A stretch of 47,304 bases of DNA from Planctomyces sp. SH-PL62 (GCA_945893045.1 CAMDEA010000051.1:1-47304), one strand, 5' to 3'; positions 1 to 9,477 are shown, numbered from the stretch's first letter. Made by a program: numbers and translations. The notes: generated by a model not told the origin, from the sequence alone.

Positions 1-1553
1 CCGCCGAGCATCATCGCCATTTGCGAGTGCATCCGCTTCTCGCCGTAGTGATAGCGGTCCTCTTCCGGGAGCAGTTGCGTGACGCCGAGTGCTCGGCCGC
101 GCGGGATGATCGTGACCTTGTGGACCGGATCGACATCGGGCAGGAACCACGCGAGCAGCGCGTGTCCCGCTTCGTGATACGCGGTCATCGCTTTCTCGTG
201 CTCGGTGAGGATCTCCTCGCGTTTGGCTCCCATGAGCACGCGGTCGCGGGCGACTTCAAAATCGTCTCGAACGACGGCGGTTCGCTGGGCACGCACTGCG
301 TTGAGCGCGGCTTCGTTGACGAGATTCTTGAGTTCCGCGCCGGTGAAGCCGATGGTGGACGCGGCCACTTCGCCCAGATCGACGTCATCGGCCAGCGGCA
401 CTTTACGGACGTGGATTTTCAGGATCTGCTTGCGGCCTTCTTTGGTCGGCCGGTCGATGGTGACGTGCCGATCGAAGCGGCCGGGGCGGAGCAGGGCAGG
501 GTCGAGCACATCCGGCCGGTTCGTCGCGGCCATGACGATGACGGCTTCGGTCGGCGAGAAGCCGTCCATCTCGCTGAGGATTTGATTGAGCGTCTGCTCG
601 CGTTCGTCGTGTCCGCCGCCGAGTCCCGCGCCGCGCACGCGGCCGACGGCGTCGATCTCGTCCACGAAGATGATGCACGGGGAATTCTCGCGAGCTTGCT
701 GAAACAGATCGCGCACGCGGCTCGCGCCGACGCCGACGAACATCTGAATGAACTCAGAACCGTTGATCGTGAAGAACGGCACGCCCGCCTCGCCCGCGGT
801 CGCGCGAGCCAGCAGAGTCTTACCGGTGCCGGGCGAACCCATCAGCAGCACCCCTTTGGGAATCTGCGCGCCGAGCTTGTGAAACTTCTCCGGCGTCTTG
901 AGGAACTCGACGATCTCCATCAGTTCCCCTTTGGCCGATTCCATCGCGGCGACATCGGCGAACGTCGTGTGATGGTCCGAGAGCTTGAAGCGTTTCGCGC
1001 CCGCTTTGCCAAAGCTGCCGATGAACGATGTGCCGCTGGGGTCCATCGAGCGCCGCATGATGAAGAAGACGACCAGCAGCATGGCCATCAGAAACATTGA
1101 GCCGAACAAGAACTGGCTGAACATTTGCGGCGTCGCATCCTCGGCCTTGAATTTGGGAACCTGCCGCAGCCGATTGCGCAGGTCCGGGTCTTCCAGCATC
1201 GGTTCGGGGATGTGCGTGCTGAACGTCTCGGCGAACTTCTTGCCGCCTGCATCGGAACCTTCCGGAACCACTTTCCATTTGCCGGTGGCATGGCTGCCGG
1301 TCAGCGTGATTTCGGAGACATTGCTCGCTTCCAATTGCTTCCAGAAGACCGAGAAATCGACCTCGTTGGCCGAGCCGACCAGATTCTTCCAGCTCATCGC
1401 CAGCATCAGCGAGAGAAACAAACCGATCAAGATGGCTGGTCCCCACAGTGACGGGCGGGGCGCGTCGTCATCGTCGCGTTCTCGTCGAGGCGGCCGCGGC
1501 TTCGGATCGGGTTCATTGCTCGGCGGGGGCGTGGAGGAATCGGGATCAGGCAT
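1..1553 (-). CDS. ftsH: ATP-dependent zinc metalloprotease FtsH (3' end outside window)
   Basis: FtsH is a membrane-anchored AAA+ protease that degrades misfolded and regulatory membrane and cytosolic proteins. 517 codons are visible from the ATG at 1551-1553. The order seen is an acidic/proline-rich N-terminus, a first membrane segment (about residues 38-57), a periplasmic part, a second membrane segment (about 150-170), then the AAA module with Walker A GSPGTGKT (about 239-246), Walker [12 protein letters not shown] and the SRH region [19 protein letters not shown]. The zinc site HEAGH lies at about 460-464. The reading frame runs off the left edge shortly after the protease motif, so roughly the last 100-130 residues are missing relative to usual family length. 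The start is supported by the immediate hydrophilic-then-TM arrangement. The next gene in the same direction upstream is far away, so ftsH probably ends the minus-strand run. The identification is very secure. Confidence 0.97.
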   Translation of the reverse strand, partial: MPDPDSSTPPPSNEPDPKPRPPRRERDDDDAPRPSLWGPAILIGLFLSLMLAMSWKNLVGSANEVDFSVFWKQLEASNVSEITLTGSHATGKWKVVPEGSDAGGKKFAETFSTHIPEPMLEDPDLRNRLRQVPKFKAEDATPQMFSQFLFGSMFLMAMLLVVFFIMRRSMDPSGTSFIGSFGKAGAKRFKLSDHHTTFADVAAMESAKGELMEIVEFLKTPEKFHKLGAQIPKGVLLMGSPGTGKTLLARATAGEAGVPFFTINGSEFIQMFVGVGASRVRDLFQQARENSPCIIFVDEIDAVGRVRGAGLGGGHDEREQTLNQILSEMDGFSPTEAVIVMAATNRPDVLDPALLRPGRFDRHVTIDRPTKEGRKQILKIHVRKVPLADDVDLGEVAASTIGFTGAELKNLVNEAALNAVRAQRTAVVRDDFEVARDRVLMGAKREEILTEHEKAMTAYHEAGHALLAWFLPDVDPVHKVTIIPRGRALGVTQLLPEEDRYHYGEKRMHSQMAMMLG

Positions 1554-1654
1554 CGCGGCAGACGTTTCTAGTTCGGCAAGAATCCAGCGCGGGAAACAGC
1601 CTCGCGCGAGGGGCGGGATAGTAGCGAAGCCGCAACCGACGGGACACCGCGTCA

Positions 1655-1735
1655 GTAGGTCAGGCTTTCCAGCCTGACCTGAGCGAGTCGGTTGGCGTTT
1701 TGGCTGTACGGGTCAGCCTGGAAAGGCTGGCCTAC
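1655..1735. repeat. Inverted repeat between ftsH and maf
   Basis: Two 25-bp arms, 1655-1679 and 1711-1735, are complementary at 22 of 25 positions, and each arm also folds on itself (AGGCTTTCCAGCCT in the left arm). The right arm contains the maf stop codon (TAG, 1732-1734) and its last Lys codon. It could act as a terminator or RNA-stability hairpin, but there is no U-tract. It resembles the other inverted repeats of this window in design, not in sequence. Confidence 0.85.
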
Positions 1736-2379
1736 TTCAGCGGCCATCCGAGTTGCGGCAACATTTCGACGAGCGCCTCCAACGGCAAGCCGACGACGTT
1801 GGTGATGCTCCCTTCCACACGCGTCAGAAACACGCTGCCGAGTCCTTGCAGAGCGTAGCCTCCCGCTTTGCCACGCGGTTCGTCGGTCGCGAGATACCAG
1901 TCCAACAGCGGCTCAACATCGTCGCGGACCCACACATGCGATTGCACAATGCGTTCGAGCCGTCGTCCCGTCGGTCGGTCCGTCAAGCAGACCGCCGTCG
2001 CCGCGATGTGGCTGCGGCCGGCGTACAAGTCGCGGAACCAACCACGCACAACCTCTCGCCAGGACTCATCAGCCGGCGGTTGACCGAGCACCTGCAATCG
2101 CGCGTCGGCATCACTGGCGACGATGACCGTATCTGCCGTCAGCACGAGTTCAGCCTCTTCAATTCGCGGCGTGAGCTGCGCGAGCACGTCGTCGTTCTTC
2201 TCGCGAGCGATCCGTTGCAGTCGCTGAGCAATCTCCAGCCACGAGGTCAGGCCGTCGAATCCCAACTCGTCCGACGAGAGCGGCGGCCGAACGTCGATCG
2301 AGTCCGGCGGGACGAGCAGCTCCAGCAGCTCGCGCCGGCGCGGCGAACGTGATCCCAGAATGAGTCGAGAGGCAGACAT
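1732..2379 (-). CDS. maf: Maf-like nucleoside triphosphate pyrophosphatase
   Basis: This is a Maf/YhdE-family house-cleaning pyrophosphatase (215 aa), which hydrolyses non-canonical or methylated NTPs to NMP and PPi in the cytoplasm. The N-terminal signature LILGSRSPRRRELL (phosphate-binding loop with SxR), the central TADTVIV with the catalytic Asp, and the C-terminal KAGGYALQGLGSVF...EGSITNVVGLPLEAL all match the family. An in-frame ATG nine codons earlier (2404-2406) exists. The start at 2377-2379 is preferred because it places the SxSPRR motif at the usual distance from the N-terminus. Neither start has a convincing Shine-Dalgarno. The stop codon lies inside the right arm of an inverted repeat. 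It lies between the HAD gene and ftsH on the same strand, 39 bp after the HAD stop, so the two may be cotranscribed. Confidence 0.93.
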   Translation of the reverse strand: MSASRLILGSRSPRRRELLELLVPPDSIDVRPPLSSDELGFDGLTSWLEIAQRLQRIAREKNDDVLAQLTPRIEEAELVLTADTVIVASDADARLQVLGQPPADESWREVVRGWFRDLYAGRSHIAATAVCLTDRPTGRRLERIVQSHVWVRDDVEPLLDWYLATDEPRGKAGGYALQGLGSVFLTRVEGSITNVVGLPLEALVEMLPQLGWPLK

Positions 2380-2418
2380 CGGAGGCTCTTCGTTGGCCGC
2401 GTTCAATAAAAGGTCGGC

Positions 2419-3018
2419 TCAAATGTAACGGAACGCCATCCCCGCTTGCTTCGCCGCCAGGCCGTCCGCGTCGAGTCGATCACCCAAGACGAGGCACTCG
2501 TCGTGACGGACTCCCAGTTGATCCGCGGCCGTGACGAATGCCTGCGGAGACGGCTTGAGCCGATAGGGAGTTGTCGTCTCGCCATTCGCGACGATGACAT
2601 CAAACAGCTCGGTCGCTTCGAGCGCCGCCAGCTTCACGCGAGCCGGATAATCGCTGACGAGCGCCGTGCGTCCGCCGTTCGCGCGGAAGCGTGCGATCTC
2701 CTGCAGCAGTCCGCGCCGTCGAAACAGTCGCAGCCAACGGCCCGGCCGAGCGAACATCCAGTCGTCCACAATCGCGCGGACTTCTGCGATCGGACAACGC
2801 AATTGCTCGGCCGTGCGAACCAATTGAGTCACAAACGGCGATGTGTCACCCGGCGATTCGGTGAGCCGTACGGCTTCATGCTCGCGGCGAAACGCACGGA
2901 TCACGCGACGCACCTGACGGCGCGCGAAACACAACTCGATCCCCATCGCCACCTTCACCGGCAGCGAGCGGTACAGCGTTCCGTCGAGATCAATCAGCCA
3001 GGCGGCATAATGAGTCAT
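2419..3018 (-). CDS. HAD-superfamily hydrolase (phosphatase-like)
   Basis: This 199-residue haloacid-dehalogenase-type hydrolase is probably a small-molecule phosphatase. Motif I is DLDGTLYRS (nucleophile Asp10, acid/base Asp12), motif II is LVSDYPA, the motif III lysine is in LKPSP, and motif IV is LGDRLDAD. A helical cap lies between motifs I and II (about residues 20-110). The frame is open upstream to 3105, but that extension is made entirely of the inverted repeat at 3037-3093, so the ATG at 3016-3018 just before AAWLIDLDGT is chosen. Phosphoglycolate phosphatase- and HisB-like family members look similar, so the substrate cannot be named. It lies downstream of wecB on the same strand; whether it dephosphorylates a sugar intermediate of that pathway is not shown. 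Confidence 0.88.
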   Translation of the reverse strand: MTHYAAWLIDLDGTLYRSLPVKVAMGIELCFARRQVRRVIRAFRREHEAVRLTESPGDTSPFVTQLVRTAEQLRCPIAEVRAIVDDWMFARPGRWLRLFRRRGLLQEIARFRANGGRTALVSDYPARVKLAALEATELFDVIVANGETTTPYRLKPSPQAFVTAADQLGVRHDECLVLGDRLDADGLAAKQAGMAFRYI

Positions 3019-3036
3019 TGAGGTTCTGCTCGAAAC

Positions 3037-3093
3037 GTGGGGCAGGTTTTCAACCTGCCCGTGAATGGCGGGCAGGTTAAAAACCTGCCCCAC
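3037..3093. repeat. Inverted repeat, GGGGCAGGTT family, copy 1
   Basis: Arms 3037-3060 and 3070-3093 are 24 bp and match at 23 positions around a 9-bp loop; the core is GTGGGGCAGGTTTT. Each arm has internal symmetry (GGGCAGGTT...AACCTGCCC). A diverged second copy of the family lies at 21259-21315 inside the epsI 5' end. It falls between wecB (stop at 3096-3098) and the HAD gene. Confidence 0.9.
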
Positions 3094-3095
3094 GA

Positions 3096-4223
3096 TCACT
3101 TCCAACTTTGCTTCAGCACCAAATCGACAATCCGTTCCGCCGCGTGGCCGTCGCCATACGGGTTGTGTTCGATCTGTCGTCGAGCATACTCGCGCGGATC
3201 GTTTAACAGGTTCGATACCGCGGCGACGATGCGAGCTGAATCCGTGCCGACCAACTCGACCGCTCCAGCATCGAGCGCTTCGGGACGCTCGGTCGAGTCG
3301 CGCATCACCAGGATCGGTTTCTTCAGCGACGGAGCTTCCTCCTGCACGCCGCCGGAATCGGTGAGGATCAACGTCGAACGGTCCATCAGCCAGACGAACT
3401 CTGGATATGGAGCCGGTGGCAGCAAGTAGACGTTGTCTCGATCCGACAAAATCCGGCGCACTGGTTCTTGGACGTTCGGATTCAAGTGGACCGGATACAC
3501 GAACGCGACGTCGGGAAAGCGGCCCGCCAACTCGGCGATCGCGCGGCAGATGTCTTCAAAGCCGCTACCAAAATTCTCGCGGCGGTGTCCGGTGATCAGG
3601 ACCAGGCGACGATCGCCGAGCCACGAATACGTCTCGGCCCAGCGGCCGCCGTTCGCTCGTTCGCGAGCCGCTGCCCACAGCAATGCGTCGATGACCGTGT
3701 TGCCGGTGACGTGAATCGTCGAGTCCGCGATCCCCTCGCGCAGCAGGTTCTGTCGCGAGCGTTCGGTCGGAGCACAATGCAGCGCGGTCGTGAGCGATGC
3801 GACGCGGCGGTTCAACTCTTCGGGAAATGGAGACCAAACGTCACCGGTTCGCAGTCCGGCCTCGACATGCACGAACGGCACCTGCCGATAAAACGCCGCC
3901 AGCGAAGCACACATCACCGTCGTCGTGTCTCCCTGAGCGATCACGCACTGCGGCTGAAGTTCGGCGAGCACGCCGTCGATTCGCTCGATGCACCGCGCGG
4001 TCAGACTGGCCAGAGTTTGATTGCTCTGCATCACCTCCAGGTCGAGGTCGTGGCGGATGCCAAAGTAGTCGGTCACTTGAGCCAGCATCTCGCGATGTTG
4101 CCCGGTCACGCAGACGATCGGCTCGATCTCTGATTCTCGATCGCGACAGGCACGGACCACCGGAGCCATCTTGATGGCTTCTGGTCGTGTTCCAAAAATG
4201 AGTAACGAGCGCAGTGGTCTCAT
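3096..4223 (-). CDS. wecB: UDP-N-acetylglucosamine 2-epimerase (WecB/WbpI family)
   Basis: This 375-aa non-hydrolysing UDP-GlcNAc 2-epimerase has the usual length. It interconverts UDP-GlcNAc and UDP-ManNAc for surface polysaccharide synthesis in the cytoplasm. The N-terminal FGTRPEAIKMAP motif is classical. The conserved catalytic/ligand positions are present: Asp99 in QGDTTT, Glu121 in HVEAGLRTGD, Glu135 in FPEELNRR, and His213 in GHRRENFG. The C-terminal UDP site LTDSGGVQEEAP is intact. ATG at 4221-4223. It follows the two GT39-like genes by 17 bp, so it is probably in the same transcript. Because a WbpB/WbpE/WbpD-like trio is encoded about 9 kb upstream on the same strand, the enzyme could instead be a WbpI-type epimerase acting on UDP-GlcNAc(3NAc)A. 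Sequence alone does not separate the two. Confidence 0.93.
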   Translation of the reverse strand: MRPLRSLLIFGTRPEAIKMAPVVRACRDRESEIEPIVCVTGQHREMLAQVTDYFGIRHDLDLEVMQSNQTLASLTARCIERIDGVLAELQPQCVIAQGDTTTVMCASLAAFYRQVPFVHVEAGLRTGDVWSPFPEELNRRVASLTTALHCAPTERSRQNLLREGIADSTIHVTGNTVIDALLWAAARERANGGRWAETYSWLGDRRLVLITGHRRENFGSGFEDICRAIAELAGRFPDVAFVYPVHLNPNVQEPVRRILSDRDNVYLLPPAPYPEFVWLMDRSTLILTDSGGVQEEAPSLKKPILVMRDSTERPEALDAGAVELVGTDSARIVAAVSNLLNDPREYARRQIEHNPYGDGHAAERIVDLVLKQSWK

Positions 4224-4240
4224 GAGAATCTCATTGTGAA

Positions 4241-5914
4241 TCAGTCTTCCAACTCGTCCGTTCGTTCCAGAAAAACACGCACGTCGGACGGCCGATTCGC
4301 AAGTTCGTCACGCTTGCGGCGCAGTCGCCTCACCGTCGAGCCGTGAAAGCGGACCTCGTCCAGCACGATGAAGCGTTCGCGCACCCAGTCCTCCAGCACC
4401 GGCCATCCCAGGTCGATGCCCATGTAGTGCTTCGCTCCCGAGGTTACCAACCACACAACATCCGCAGTCGGGGCAATTTCTTGCAGAGGTGTCTCGATCG
4501 CCGCCGGACCATCCAGGACGTATTCCCGCACGTCAAACGTCAGACACTCTTCTTTGCGTGGGACCACCACCAACTCATTGGCACCGGTGTAATGCTGGGA
4601 CAGCGCCAATCCGGACGTCGGCAGAAAAACCACCACTGGTTCGCCACGCCGTTCGTGAGTCTGCAAGTAATCGGCCACTCGGATCCAGTCCCCATTCTTC
4701 GCGAAGAGACGATAGTCGTTGATCACTGCGGCAGCTCCGAAACACAGCATCAGGCACGACCACCAGCCGACGCCGCGATTGCCAGCGATGGCCCCAGCCA
4801 CGGCAAACGACGCCAGCAACATCGGCACGAACAACATCAGCCCGTGACGAAACTCGAACATTCCCGAGCCGACCATCTGCACCAGCAGCACGAAGAGCAG
4901 GGCCAGTCCGGCAGCGAGAATTAGCACGGTCACGTTGTGACGCTGCCAGAGCCGCTCGCGAATCTTCGGAAGCAACAACAGGGGGCACGCCAGGATCAAC
5001 GCACGCCAAATCCACTTCGACCAGAATTGCTGTCCCGAGGTCATCTGTCGGCTCACCGGCAACAACTCATACTGCACCTGCCAGCCAACAACTTTCACGC
5101 AGTCGAGCAACGTGGTCTCGGCAATTCCGCGCGTGTGCTCGCTGAATTGCCGGGGGATCACGAACACCAGCGGCGCGAAGCACGCTCCGACGATGACCAT
5201 CGCCACAAGATAAACTCGCAGAGACCGCCAACGCCGCAACACGATCAGCACCCCGGCATGGGCGACCAACAAAAACCCTGAGTAGTAATGCGTGTAGAGT
5301 CCAATCGTCGCCAAGACGAGAGACCACACGCGCGAACGACAACGCGGATGGATTCCATCAGAGGGTGCGGCATCCGAGCCAGCTAAGAATCCGTCATGGA
5401 AGGTCCGCAACTGCAGGGCCGATACCAGCAGCATCAGCGCGTAAAGTCGAATCTCAACGGCGGCCCAAATCACAAACGGATGCAAGGCCACGACCGCGAT
5501 CAGCCACGGGGCACGAATCTGAGGCACAAACCGGCGCGAGACTCCGGCCAGCACGATCAGAAACAGCGTGGAGCACACGACCGAGAACAATCGCGCGGCC
5601 AACATCGAATCACCGAACACCTGCCGCCAGAGACTCAGCACGGCGAAATAGAACGGAGGTTGCAACTCGAACCACATCCCGCGTTGGATCGCCGGCCCTA
5701 AGCCGTGACGGGTCGTCTCCAAAGTGAAACTGTCGTCGATGCCGACGCCGAGCCAAATCATCAACGGCAAGACGATCGCCAAGTGTGCCGCGATCAGCGC
5801 GACGATCAGCCCGCGCTCGGTCAGATGACGGCGCGCCCAGGCCATCGTCTGCGACAGAGCATCGTTCGCGGCAGAACAGTTCTGAGAAACCGCTGGCGAT
5901 TCAACGGTGAGCAT
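4241..5914 (-). CDS. Polytopic membrane glycosyltransferase, GT39/PMT-2-like
   Basis: This is a 557-aa integral membrane protein with about ten hydrophobic segments. The pattern near residues 57-110 (GVGIDDSFT, then QPPFYFAVLSLWRQVFGDSMLAARLFSVVCS) is that of ArnT/PMT-like (GT-C fold) enzymes that use polyprenyl-phosphate sugars on the outer face of the membrane. The acidic residues in the first periplasmic loop (DD at about 59-60) fit the catalytic Asp of the fold. The C-terminal about 150 residues are soluble and probably periplasmic. Its start overlaps the end of the preceding glycosyltransferase gene by 14 bp, which suggests coupling. Acceptor and donor sugars are unknown. Weak similarity within this fold means an O-mannosyltransferase or polymerase-like role cannot be excluded. 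Confidence 0.82.
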   Translation of the reverse strand: MLTVESPAVSQNCSAANDALSQTMAWARRHLTERGLIVALIAAHLAIVLPLMIWLGVGIDDSFTLETTRHGLGPAIQRGMWFELQPPFYFAVLSLWRQVFGDSMLAARLFSVVCSTLFLIVLAGVSRRFVPQIRAPWLIAVVALHPFVIWAAVEIRLYALMLLVSALQLRTFHDGFLAGSDAAPSDGIHPRCRSRVWSLVLATIGLYTHYYSGFLLVAHAGVLIVLRRWRSLRVYLVAMVIVGACFAPLVFVIPRQFSEHTRGIAETTLLDCVKVVGWQVQYELLPVSRQMTSGQQFWSKWIWRALILACPLLLLPKIRERLWQRHNVTVLILAAGLALLFVLLVQMVGSGMFEFRHGLMLFVPMLLASFAVAGAIAGNRGVGWWSCLMLCFGAAAVINDYRLFAKNGDWIRVADYLQTHERRGEPVVVFLPTSGLALSQHYTGANELVVVPRKEECLTFDVREYVLDGPAAIETPLQEIAPTADVVWLVTSGAKHYMGIDLGWPVLEDWVRERFIVLDEVRFHGSTVRRLRRKRDELANRPSDVRVFLERTDELED

Positions 5915-7466
5915 GTTCGTCCGCCTTTTCCGGCATTTCAGTGAGGTCGATCAATAAGGCCTTGTCATGCTCGTCCAGCACGCGAAAGCGGTCTCGAAGC
6001 TGTTGCTCGAAGCCCTCGGCTTTGCGAAGCGACCGTTTTTCCGCCACGAAATAACGTGCTCCGCGGCGACGCAGTTCCGTTAACTTCTCCAGAGACTGAT
6101 CCTCGTCCGCGAGTGTGAAGCCTTTGGTTCGTGTCCAAAAGAAAAAGTACGGCGCGTTGTAGGCGCGCATCAGGCCGAATTGATCGAGCTGGCCATCGCC
6201 GCTGGCGACGATCAAACAGTCCGGCTCAACGTGCGATCGAAACTGCTGAGCACACTCAAAGAGTTGAGCACATGCGTTCGGATGCAGATCCGCTCGGAGC
6301 GTGCCTGCCTCAAGCTGCAACGTGCGAACCGTCAGACTGATCAACAACAGCGCCACAGCGCGACGTCCCCACCGCGTCAGCCAGGAATGCTCAACGTGTT
6401 GACTTGCGAAACTCCAGACTTCGGGGACGAGTGACGCTCCCAGGCCGATTAACAAACAGGCCACCGGCACGCTCACGATGTGGTAATGCTTGGCCCAGTC
6501 TTCGCTCGTCGTGCGTCCGGCCACGACATAAAACGCGACGAGGGACAGTAGCCAATACGCGATCCAGCGATACTCGCGCTGTCGCACCACCGGCCACAAA
6601 CCGGCCACGCCCAGCAGCAAGCCGCTCGACATCCAAATCCAGTCGGACTCGATCCGCACGTTGCTGGGGATCGTCACCGTCAGCACGCTCCAAAAATTTC
6701 CGGAAGCAATGCGGACATAAGCCTCGTTCGACATGCCCAGCGAATTCCCATACTCCAACCACAGCGTATGAGCATACGCGTACCAGGCCGCCGGCAGTCC
6801 CAAGGACAAGACGACAAACAGCCACACATCGCGCCGGACCACACAGCGCCAGCCAAAGTGTTGAAAGCACAATGCGGCAAACATCACCCCGATATGGGCC
6901 GCTGGAATTTTTGCCAAAATCGCCAGCGCGGTGGCGGCGATGGCCCACAGGTAATCGCGTCGTTGACGACGTTCGCACCACCGCAGGAAGAAGTGTGCTG
7001 CCGCCAGATAGCCGAGAAACATCATTGGCTCGGGCTGGATCGAAGACGCCATCCGCACCGCCATCGGATTCAAAGCAAACGCGAGAGCCGCGATCAATCC
7101 GGCGACTCGCGGCAGACGTTCCGAGACCATCCAGAAAAACACGCCGCAAGCCGCCATCGACAACACAAACGACACGACTCTCAGCAACTCTTCGTGATAT
7201 CCAAATACGTGGTAGAGGCACGCCGTGAGCCACGGCTGCAACGGCAATTCGGACTCGGTGAAACCAGGGCCGTCGCCGCGCCAGTCGATCCGCGGCCGAA
7301 AGGGATTCATCCCTTCGACATAAAAGTTGCGAGCAATCCCCGCGACGTCTGGTTCGCGCCATGAGTCGCGCACCGATCCATCGACCGGTCGCCAAACGTC
7401 CGGCAGGCGGACTAAGGCCGCCAGCACAAACAGCGCAATCAAGACTTGACGCCAACGCGAACTCAT
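5901..7466 (-). CDS. Polytopic membrane glycosyltransferase, GT39/PMT-2-like
   Basis: The 521-aa membrane protein has an N-terminal TM (about residues 7-22), a first loop REPDVAGIARNFYVEGMNP with the acidic residues expected of a GT-C enzyme, then FTESELPLQPWLTACLYHVFG and about ten further membrane helices. The last 130 residues are hydrophilic. It belongs to the same broad family as the adjacent gene but is not a close copy of it. The role inferred is transfer of a sugar from a lipid-linked donor to a glycan or lipid in the periplasm. The gene starts 4 bp after the methyltransferase gene stop region (7471) and overlaps the next GT39-like gene, consistent with one operon. Confidence 0.82.
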   Translation of the reverse strand: MSSRWRQVLIALFVLAALVRLPDVWRPVDGSVRDSWREPDVAGIARNFYVEGMNPFRPRIDWRGDGPGFTESELPLQPWLTACLYHVFGYHEELLRVVSFVLSMAACGVFFWMVSERLPRVAGLIAALAFALNPMAVRMASSIQPEPMMFLGYLAAAHFFLRWCERRQRRDYLWAIAATALAILAKIPAAHIGVMFAALCFQHFGWRCVVRRDVWLFVVLSLGLPAAWYAYAHTLWLEYGNSLGMSNEAYVRIASGNFWSVLTVTIPSNVRIESDWIWMSSGLLLGVAGLWPVVRQREYRWIAYWLLSLVAFYVVAGRTTSEDWAKHYHIVSVPVACLLIGLGASLVPEVWSFASQHVEHSWLTRWGRRAVALLLISLTVRTLQLEAGTLRADLHPNACAQLFECAQQFRSHVEPDCLIVASGDGQLDQFGLMRAYNAPYFFFWTRTKGFTLADEDQSLEKLTELRRRGARYFVAEKRSLRKAEGFEQQLRDRFRVLDEHDKALLIDLTEMPEKADEHAHR

Positions 7467-7470
7467 CGGC

Positions 7471-8400
7471 TTACACCTTTTGAAACAACGCCCAAAACAG
7501 GTCTTCCGAGGGATACGGCACCTGCCAACGGTCAGGCAACAAACCCAACGTCAGGTCCAGTCCGGTTCGACAGGCCGCATTCGGCAGCTTGTGTCGCAAC
7601 AGCGATTTCGCATGTCCAAGGTTCAACCACTTGCCCGGCCGGCCTTGATCGAGTTGATGAAATCCGGCCGTCTCGAACAGACGCCGCAAGGTTGCCGGTG
7701 CGTACCAATGCAGAACACTCGGAGGGCTGTACTCATGCCACTGACGGCCGAAGAGCCGAGCGGTCCAGCTTCGGACGTTCCACGTTTCGACCAGACACAA
7801 ACCTCCCGGCCGCACCAGCTCGGCGACTCGCCGCAGTGCGGCGTGGGGATCGACGAAATGAGCCATCACCTGAATTAGCGACACGACATCGAAGGAATTC
7901 CGCGTCGTTGATGAGAACTCCTCCAAAGACGATGCCGTGACCTGCAATCCGAGTTGCTCGCGCGCGTGCCGAGCCATCGCGGCGTTCGGTTCGACCCCTT
8001 CGCCGTCCCAACCGAGATCGCAAAAACCTTGCAGCAAGAATCCGGCGGCGGCTCCGACATCCAGCAGCGTTCCCGGCCCGACGTACCGCGACAGAACGCG
8101 CGCGTAACGTCGGCCATGCTCCCGCAGCAGAGTGTCCTCGCTGAGATAGTCCGCATACCCCGCTCCGCCACCGTGAAAGTAGTCGTCGCTGTAGACCTGA
8201 GCGACATGAGTCTCCGGCTCAGGCGGCCGAGCAAACCGATGCATGCATCCCGAACACTCCCAAATCGGAATGCCATCCTTCTCAAACAGCCGCGTTGGCT
8301 TCGCAGCGCAAAGCGGGCAAACGATGACCGGCTGCGGTCTGAGAGTTGAGGGCGGAAGGTATGAAGTTGAGATCAGCATGGATGTGAATTGTGGTTCCAT
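7471..8400 (-). CDS. Class I SAM-dependent methyltransferase with N-terminal zinc ribbon
   Basis: This is a 309-aa cytoplasmic methyltransferase. A CPLC...CSGC tetracysteine knuckle (about residues 28-52) precedes a Rossmann methyltransferase domain whose SAM loop is LLDVGAAAGFLL (about 112-123). Motif II/III is reflected in SLIQVMAHFVDP and RPGGLCLVETWN. This zinc-ribbon-plus-methyltransferase architecture is common in sugar or lipid-linked glycan O/C-methyltransferases of surface-polysaccharide loci. The ATG at 8398-8400 is used; a second ATG at 8377-8379 is possible since the first about 25 residues are not conserved-looking. It is 27 bp downstream of the UbiA-like gene. Confidence 0.86.
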   Translation of the reverse strand: MEPQFTSMLISTSYLPPSTLRPQPVIVCPLCAAKPTRLFEKDGIPIWECSGCMHRFARPPEPETHVAQVYSDDYFHGGGAGYADYLSEDTLLREHGRRYARVLSRYVGPGTLLDVGAAAGFLLQGFCDLGWDGEGVEPNAAMARHAREQLGLQVTASSLEEFSSTTRNSFDVVSLIQVMAHFVDPHAALRRVAELVRPGGLCLVETWNVRSWTARLFGRQWHEYSPPSVLHWYAPATLRRLFETAGFHQLDQGRPGKWLNLGHAKSLLRHKLPNAACRTGLDLTLGLLPDRWQVPYPSEDLFWALFQKV

Positions 8401-8427
8401 CGAAAAACAAGAATTGGCAATCGAAAA

Positions 8428-9366
8428 TCACCAGATCGCCCAATGCGTTGGTCCGTAAATCGCCGCGCAGCACGCCAGCACCCACAACACACCGTTGATC
8501 ACAAACGGGCGATCCGACACGAACAACTTCGACGGGTCGCCTCCTTCGCTTTGTCGATGCACGAGGTACAGGTAGCGGAAGATGCCATACATCACGAAGG
8601 GCGTCGTCAGGCTCAGCAGTGGCGAACCGGCCCGGCCGGTGTTCGCCGAGGCGGTCGTGTAGAGCGCGTACATCACCACCGCCGCGCCGCCGCTGATCGT
8701 CATCATCAGGTCCAGGAACGGCAGCGAGTATTCCTCCAAGTTGCTGCGATGGTCCTTCGCGTTGCCTTGCAGAACCGCCAGTTCGTTCCGCCGCTTACCA
8801 AACCCGACCAGCAGCGCGAGCGTCAACGTGCAGAGCACCAACCAGCTCGATGCCGGCACGCCGATCGCCACCGCTCCGCCGATGGCTCGCAGCACGAAGC
8901 CGAACGCGATCAGCATTACGTCCAGGATCACCACCTGCTTGAGCTTCAGCGAGTACGCCACATTCATCAGCACATACAACGCCAGCACACCGCCGAAAGT
9001 TCGATTGATCGTGAACGCCGACGCGACGCTGCCGAACGCCAGAAACAGCATCACGCCGATCGCAGTTCCTCGGCCGATCATCCCCGCCGCGACCGGCCGC
9101 AGCCGTTTCGTCGGGTGCTGGCGGTCTTCCGCGATGTCGTTGACGTCGTTCAGCAGATAGATCGAACTCGCCGCGAAGCAGAACAGCAAGAAGGCATGCA
9201 CGCTGTGCAACACGGCAATCGGATCGCTCATCGAACGCGAAAACACCAGACCGCCGAACACCAGCAGGTTCTTGACCCACTGATGCGGACGCAGACTCAG
9301 CGAAATCGCGCGAGTGAGCCGCATCGCCTCGGCCGTTGGTTGAATGGTAATGGTGGTGTGAATCAT
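8428..9366 (-). CDS. UbiA-family prenyltransferase, decaprenyl-phosphate phosphoribosyltransferase-like
   Basis: The 312-aa polytopic membrane protein (about nine helices) has the UbiA first Asp-rich motif LLNDVNDIAEDRQHPTKRLRP (Asn73, Asp74, Asp77, Asp81). The N-terminal SLRPHQWVKNLLVFGGLVFS is characteristic of the DPPR-synthase branch (Rv3806c type), which transfers 5-phosphoribose from PRPP to polyprenyl phosphate, rather than of quinone-biosynthesis UbiA. The second motif region YSLKLKQVVILDVMLIAFGFVLRAI is also present. In a polysaccharide locus this could supply a lipid-linked pentose donor for GT-C enzymes such as those at 4241-7466. ATG at 9364-9366 lies at the edge of an inverted repeat. 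Subfamily assignment is good; the actual substrate is inferred. Confidence 0.88.
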   Translation of the reverse strand: MIHTTITIQPTAEAMRLTRAISLSLRPHQWVKNLLVFGGLVFSRSMSDPIAVLHSVHAFLLFCFAASSIYLLNDVNDIAEDRQHPTKRLRPVAAGMIGRGTAIGVMLFLAFGSVASAFTINRTFGGVLALYVLMNVAYSLKLKQVVILDVMLIAFGFVLRAIGGAVAIGVPASSWLVLCTLTLALLVGFGKRRNELAVLQGNAKDHRSNLEEYSLPFLDLMMTISGGAAVVMYALYTTASANTGRAGSPLLSLTTPFVMYGIFRYLYLVHRQSEGGDPSKLFVSDRPFVINGVLWVLACCAAIYGPTHWAIW

Positions 9367-9372
9367 GTTGTC

Positions 9373-9477
9373 CCTTGGGAGTGCGGTGTGTCAGCACCGC
9401 TGTGAATCTTTTTGGTTAATGCGCTCCGGCCATTTCCAACGGTTCTAAAGCGGTGCTGACACACCGCACTCCCAAGG
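9373..9477. repeat. Perfect 29-bp inverted repeat at deacetylase 3' end
   Basis: Arms 9373-9401 and 9449-9477 are identical when one is reverse-complemented (29 of 29), with a 47-bp loop; the core is GGGAGTGCGGTGTGTCAGCA. The right arm and the loop encode the last about 20 residues and the stop (9416-9418) of the deacetylase gene. Confidence 0.92.

Noticed and set aside
3019..3105. N-terminal extension of the HAD hydrolase
   Set aside because: The extra 29 codons coincide with an inverted repeat and precede the conserved motif I by too much; the internal ATG fits the family.
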